A stretch of 64,000 nucleotides of DNA from assembly GCA_036850595.1 (NCBI GenBank), contig CM072163.1, positions 13,416,639 to 13,480,638 on the forward strand, read 5' to 3'. Origin of the DNA: Rhyacichthys aspro (Eukaryota; Chordata; Actinopteri; Gobiiformes; Rhyacichthyidae). Below, one piece after another: positions 61,576 to 64,000 of this stretch. Every line of letters starts with the position of its first letter. Position 1 is the stretch's first letter. Made by a program: the position numbers and the translations under genes. The notes under the pieces are model-generated. The model was not told where the DNA came from, searched no databases, and was given only the letters and a program-made list of their open reading frames with translations.

Positions 61576-62777
61576 ATGGGTATGTATTAGTTATTGTATT
61601 TAGAAAAAAAACACATAATAATTAATATGTACGTGTAAATGAATTCCTGTGCCTCTCGTCAGTGGTCTCCTTAGCTTCGCTTAGAATCGAGTTAAAATAC
61701 CGTTTTTTTACAGTACTTTAATATTAAAAGTCTATAAATATCATATGTATTTATTATGAGTTATTATATTGAATGTACAGACTTACTGTAAAATTTCCTG
61801 TAAAACTAATGTGTCGGAAGTATTCATATGCGGACACTGACGTGGCCTTGTTCAATGCATTCCCGACGTAGCTACTTGATTAACTATTTAGGCTACTTAG
61901 ACGTTTAGCAACCTTTGAGTAAATCCTTTTATTTATTTTGATGTGCATTTTATTAAAAGTTTATTTTCCATAAACGTGTTGCCTTTTAGTATGTCTTATT
62001 ACTCTCTCTGTCCTATGTAGCCGTGAACACAGGAACATCCTTGGTGCTGTCCAGTCTGCTGTCAGTCCTGGTCTTTGCTGGGATGCAGATGTTCAGCAAA
62101 CAGCTTGGTTCAACCGAGTGGCTGACCATCCTGGGAGGCTTTCTGGGTTCAGTTCTTTTCATCTGCTCCCTCACCGTATCCTTTGCACTTCTTTGTAAAT
62201 CTTTAGGTTACTTAAAGAGTTTACGCAAATAATAATTTTCTAAGATGGTTTCTTTGTTATACATAAATAGAAGTTTTACAACATATAAGGGTATACTTTT
62301 GGTAACATTTTGATACAGACTGTTTTTCCTAAACTCTATTAACAGGCATTTAATAACCTTGAAAATCTTGTCTTTGGAAAAGGATTCCAAGCCAAGATTT
62401 TCCCAGAGAGTAAGTGACTTTTAGAGAATATTAATTAAAAATTTTGTGATTATTGTGACCATAAATGATCTTTGTAATTTTCCCTTCCACCAGTTTTGCT
62501 CTGCTTGTGTCTGTCGCTGTTCGCCTCTGGTCTGGTTCACCGTGTTTGTGTCACCACATGGTAAACATAAATACTGGAAAACATTTAAAAATGGCATCGC
62601 TTCAAGGTTTAGAGCAATATCTAATTTTCTGTTTGTGTTCATTTTTGTCTTTACAGCCTGATATTTTCCCTCTTTGCTTTGTACTACATCAACAAAGTGT
62701 CTGCAGCCCTCTATCAAGCAGCTGTTCCCTCAGTAACTCCAGCAAAGGCAGCCAGCAAAGGCAAGAGGAAGAACTGA
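61576..62777 (+). CDS. krtcap2: KRTCAP2 (OST accessory subunit KCP2)
   Basis: Small membrane subunit of the STT3A-type oligosaccharyltransferase in the ER, which helps couple N-glycosylation to the translocon. Exons are 61576-61579 (ATG G only), 62021-62175, 62346-62409, 62494-62560 and 62657-62777 (TGA); 136 residues, the family's usual length, and every phase closes. Motifs: TGTSLVLSSLLSVL (first membrane segment), STEWLTILGGFLGS, LTAFNNLENLVFGKGFQAK (highly conserved loop), [25 protein letters not shown], and IFSLFALYYINKVSAALYQAA, then a basic tail ending KRKN that resembles ER-retrieval signals. The almost empty first exon matches the known gene layout, where translation begins at the very end of exon 1. 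It lies immediately downstream of tmem107 on the same strand. The 3'UTR end is unclear. Confidence 0.95.
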
Positions 62778-64000
62778 CAAGCCCCGCTGGATCCCATCTG
62801 CATTTAGCTTTGTCATAAAATTGTCACTACTTAGATCATTTCTGCAAAATGTGAACAGCAGTCCACATTCCATTGTCAACCTTCAAGACCTGTTTCAAAT
62901 GGTTGCATTGAGATTGATTATTTGTTTATTTTTGAGCAATTTTTTTTCCATCCATTTTATAATTAAACTCGGAGAAACAATCTTTGTTTTTGTTGTGTTG
63001 AACACTAATGTCTCTACTCTCACAGACTGTGAGTTTAGTTTGGTGTGGCCATATTGTCAGAAGATGATAACAAGCAAAGCAGGTTCTATCAAACTCAGCA
63101 GTAGTTATATCAGTTTAGACTTTGAAAACATTAAACAAACTAAAGATAGTCAGTGGTGAATAGTTTTTTAATTCTCAAGGAAGTTTTTGGGGGATTGAGT
63201 ATTGATTTATATGAATGAAACCGAGAGATTTTCATAGCTACTAAGTAGAAAGTAACATATTAAGTAGGATATATTATTATTGTTTACTTTTTGGTGATGA
63301 ACATATTATGTAGATCAGTACAGGCACATATTTGTGGATAGCGTGGTGTTTGCTCATGGTTTTGGCAACATCCTCCTCGCCACTCCCTTATCCCTTCATC
63401 ACATTGGGCGTGTTACAGTACACTATAAAATCTTGGATAAACTTTGTCCGTGCCCCCTTCACTGGATTCTCGACAATTCTTTGTAGGCCTTTCTACTCTG
63501 CTTCCCTCTTGGTAAGTGGCTTATACGCATTTTTTTTCATGTCATGTCCTTCTGCTTATTCGGTTTGTGGCCAGATTATTTTGATATCTGGATGCAGTGG
63601 TTTGGGAAAGTTACCACTACAAGTTGGAACATTTTTGGTGCGTTACGCATAGTTTCCTCATCAGGCAAGCCCCAGCTGGAAGTGCGTTCACTTTTCCCCA
63701 GATTTCTCTCTTTGCTTTTTTTTTTTTTTTACTTAAAAAGGATAAAACTTTTAGGGAAACGCAACGGAAAGAAAAGGACATTTTACCGAGATAAGGATTT
63801 CAGTTTTGTGCCAGAAAATATCTAATGTGCAAAGAATGTGTTGGGCTTGCACATGCAGCCAACACCCACATTCCCATAAATAGGCTACATACGTTTAATG
63901 AAAGTTTAAAGCCCAGTGCTAGCTATATCCACGTGTTTACGCACAACCAACGGCAGTTTAAACACTCGTGTGCGTGCTGTATTTTGTTTACGTGACGAAT
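62778..64000. other. krtcap2 3'UTR and downstream, no gene seen
   Basis: AT-rich sequence. ATTAAA near 62963 and 63130 could serve as poly(A) signals for krtcap2. Open frames around 63330-63820 are hydrophobic by composition, with no recognisable family. The window ends before any next gene appears. Confidence 0.5.

Noticed and set aside
63332..63825. Overlapping hydrophobic open frames at the window end
   Set aside because: No start context, no family match and strong T-rich bias.

Overview
This window is vertebrate nuclear DNA, most probably from a teleost fish. Coding sequence sits in short exons with GT-AG boundaries inside an AT-rich, intron-rich background. The spliced proteins match vertebrate families closely, and the block corresponds to human 1q22 (EFNA3-EFNA1-SLC50A1-KRTCAP2-TRIM46). 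There are no bacterial operons, no CRISPR arrays and no intact transposase or viral gene. I assigned genes by joining exons by hand and checking that every splice phase closes.

Layout, left to right. (1) 1589-9206, plus strand: efna3 (ephrin-A3), exons 2-5; its first exon lies upstream of the window. (2) 9207-32.4 kb: a 23 kb intergenic stretch with no recognisable gene. It holds GC-richer, enhancer-like islands, a DR1 nuclear-receptor site and a near-perfect 20-bp fold-back. (3) 32717-40575, plus: efna1 (ephrin-A1), complete in four exons, with a GC-box/CCAAT promoter and a 6.9 kb first intron carrying a composite nuclear-receptor element. (4) 43087-45663, plus: slc50a1 (SWEET sugar transporter), six exons. 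(5) 52536-58795, minus: trim46 (RING/B-box/coiled-coil/FN3/SPRY, microtubule-organising), eleven well-defined exons plus a short first exon whose junction is unclear. (6) 59683-61036, plus: tmem107 (ciliary transition-zone membrane protein), arranged head-to-head with trim46. (7) 61576-62777, plus: krtcap2 (oligosaccharyltransferase accessory subunit), five exons.

The most interesting observation is in tmem107. Its fourth coding exon is present twice in tandem, at 60466-60562 and 60631-60727. Both copies are exactly 97 nt, both have intact splice sites and open frames, and they encode alternative versions of one membrane segment. Including both shifts the frame to a stop, and the intron between them is only 68 nt. 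This is the signature of mutually exclusive exons, so the gene should make two TMEM107 isoforms that differ only in that segment.

The genes do not form one pathway. The two ephrins are contact-dependent Eph ligands held by GPI anchors. SLC50A1 exports sugar, TRIM46 organises axonal microtubules, TMEM107 works at the ciliary gate and KRTCAP2 acts in ER N-glycosylation. The cluster reflects ancestral synteny, with trim46/krtcap2 inverted relative to human and tmem107 lying between them. Transposable-element content is low and decayed: one LINE reverse-transcriptase C-terminal remnant, one hAT-like end and one doubtful tRNA-SINE-like remnant.
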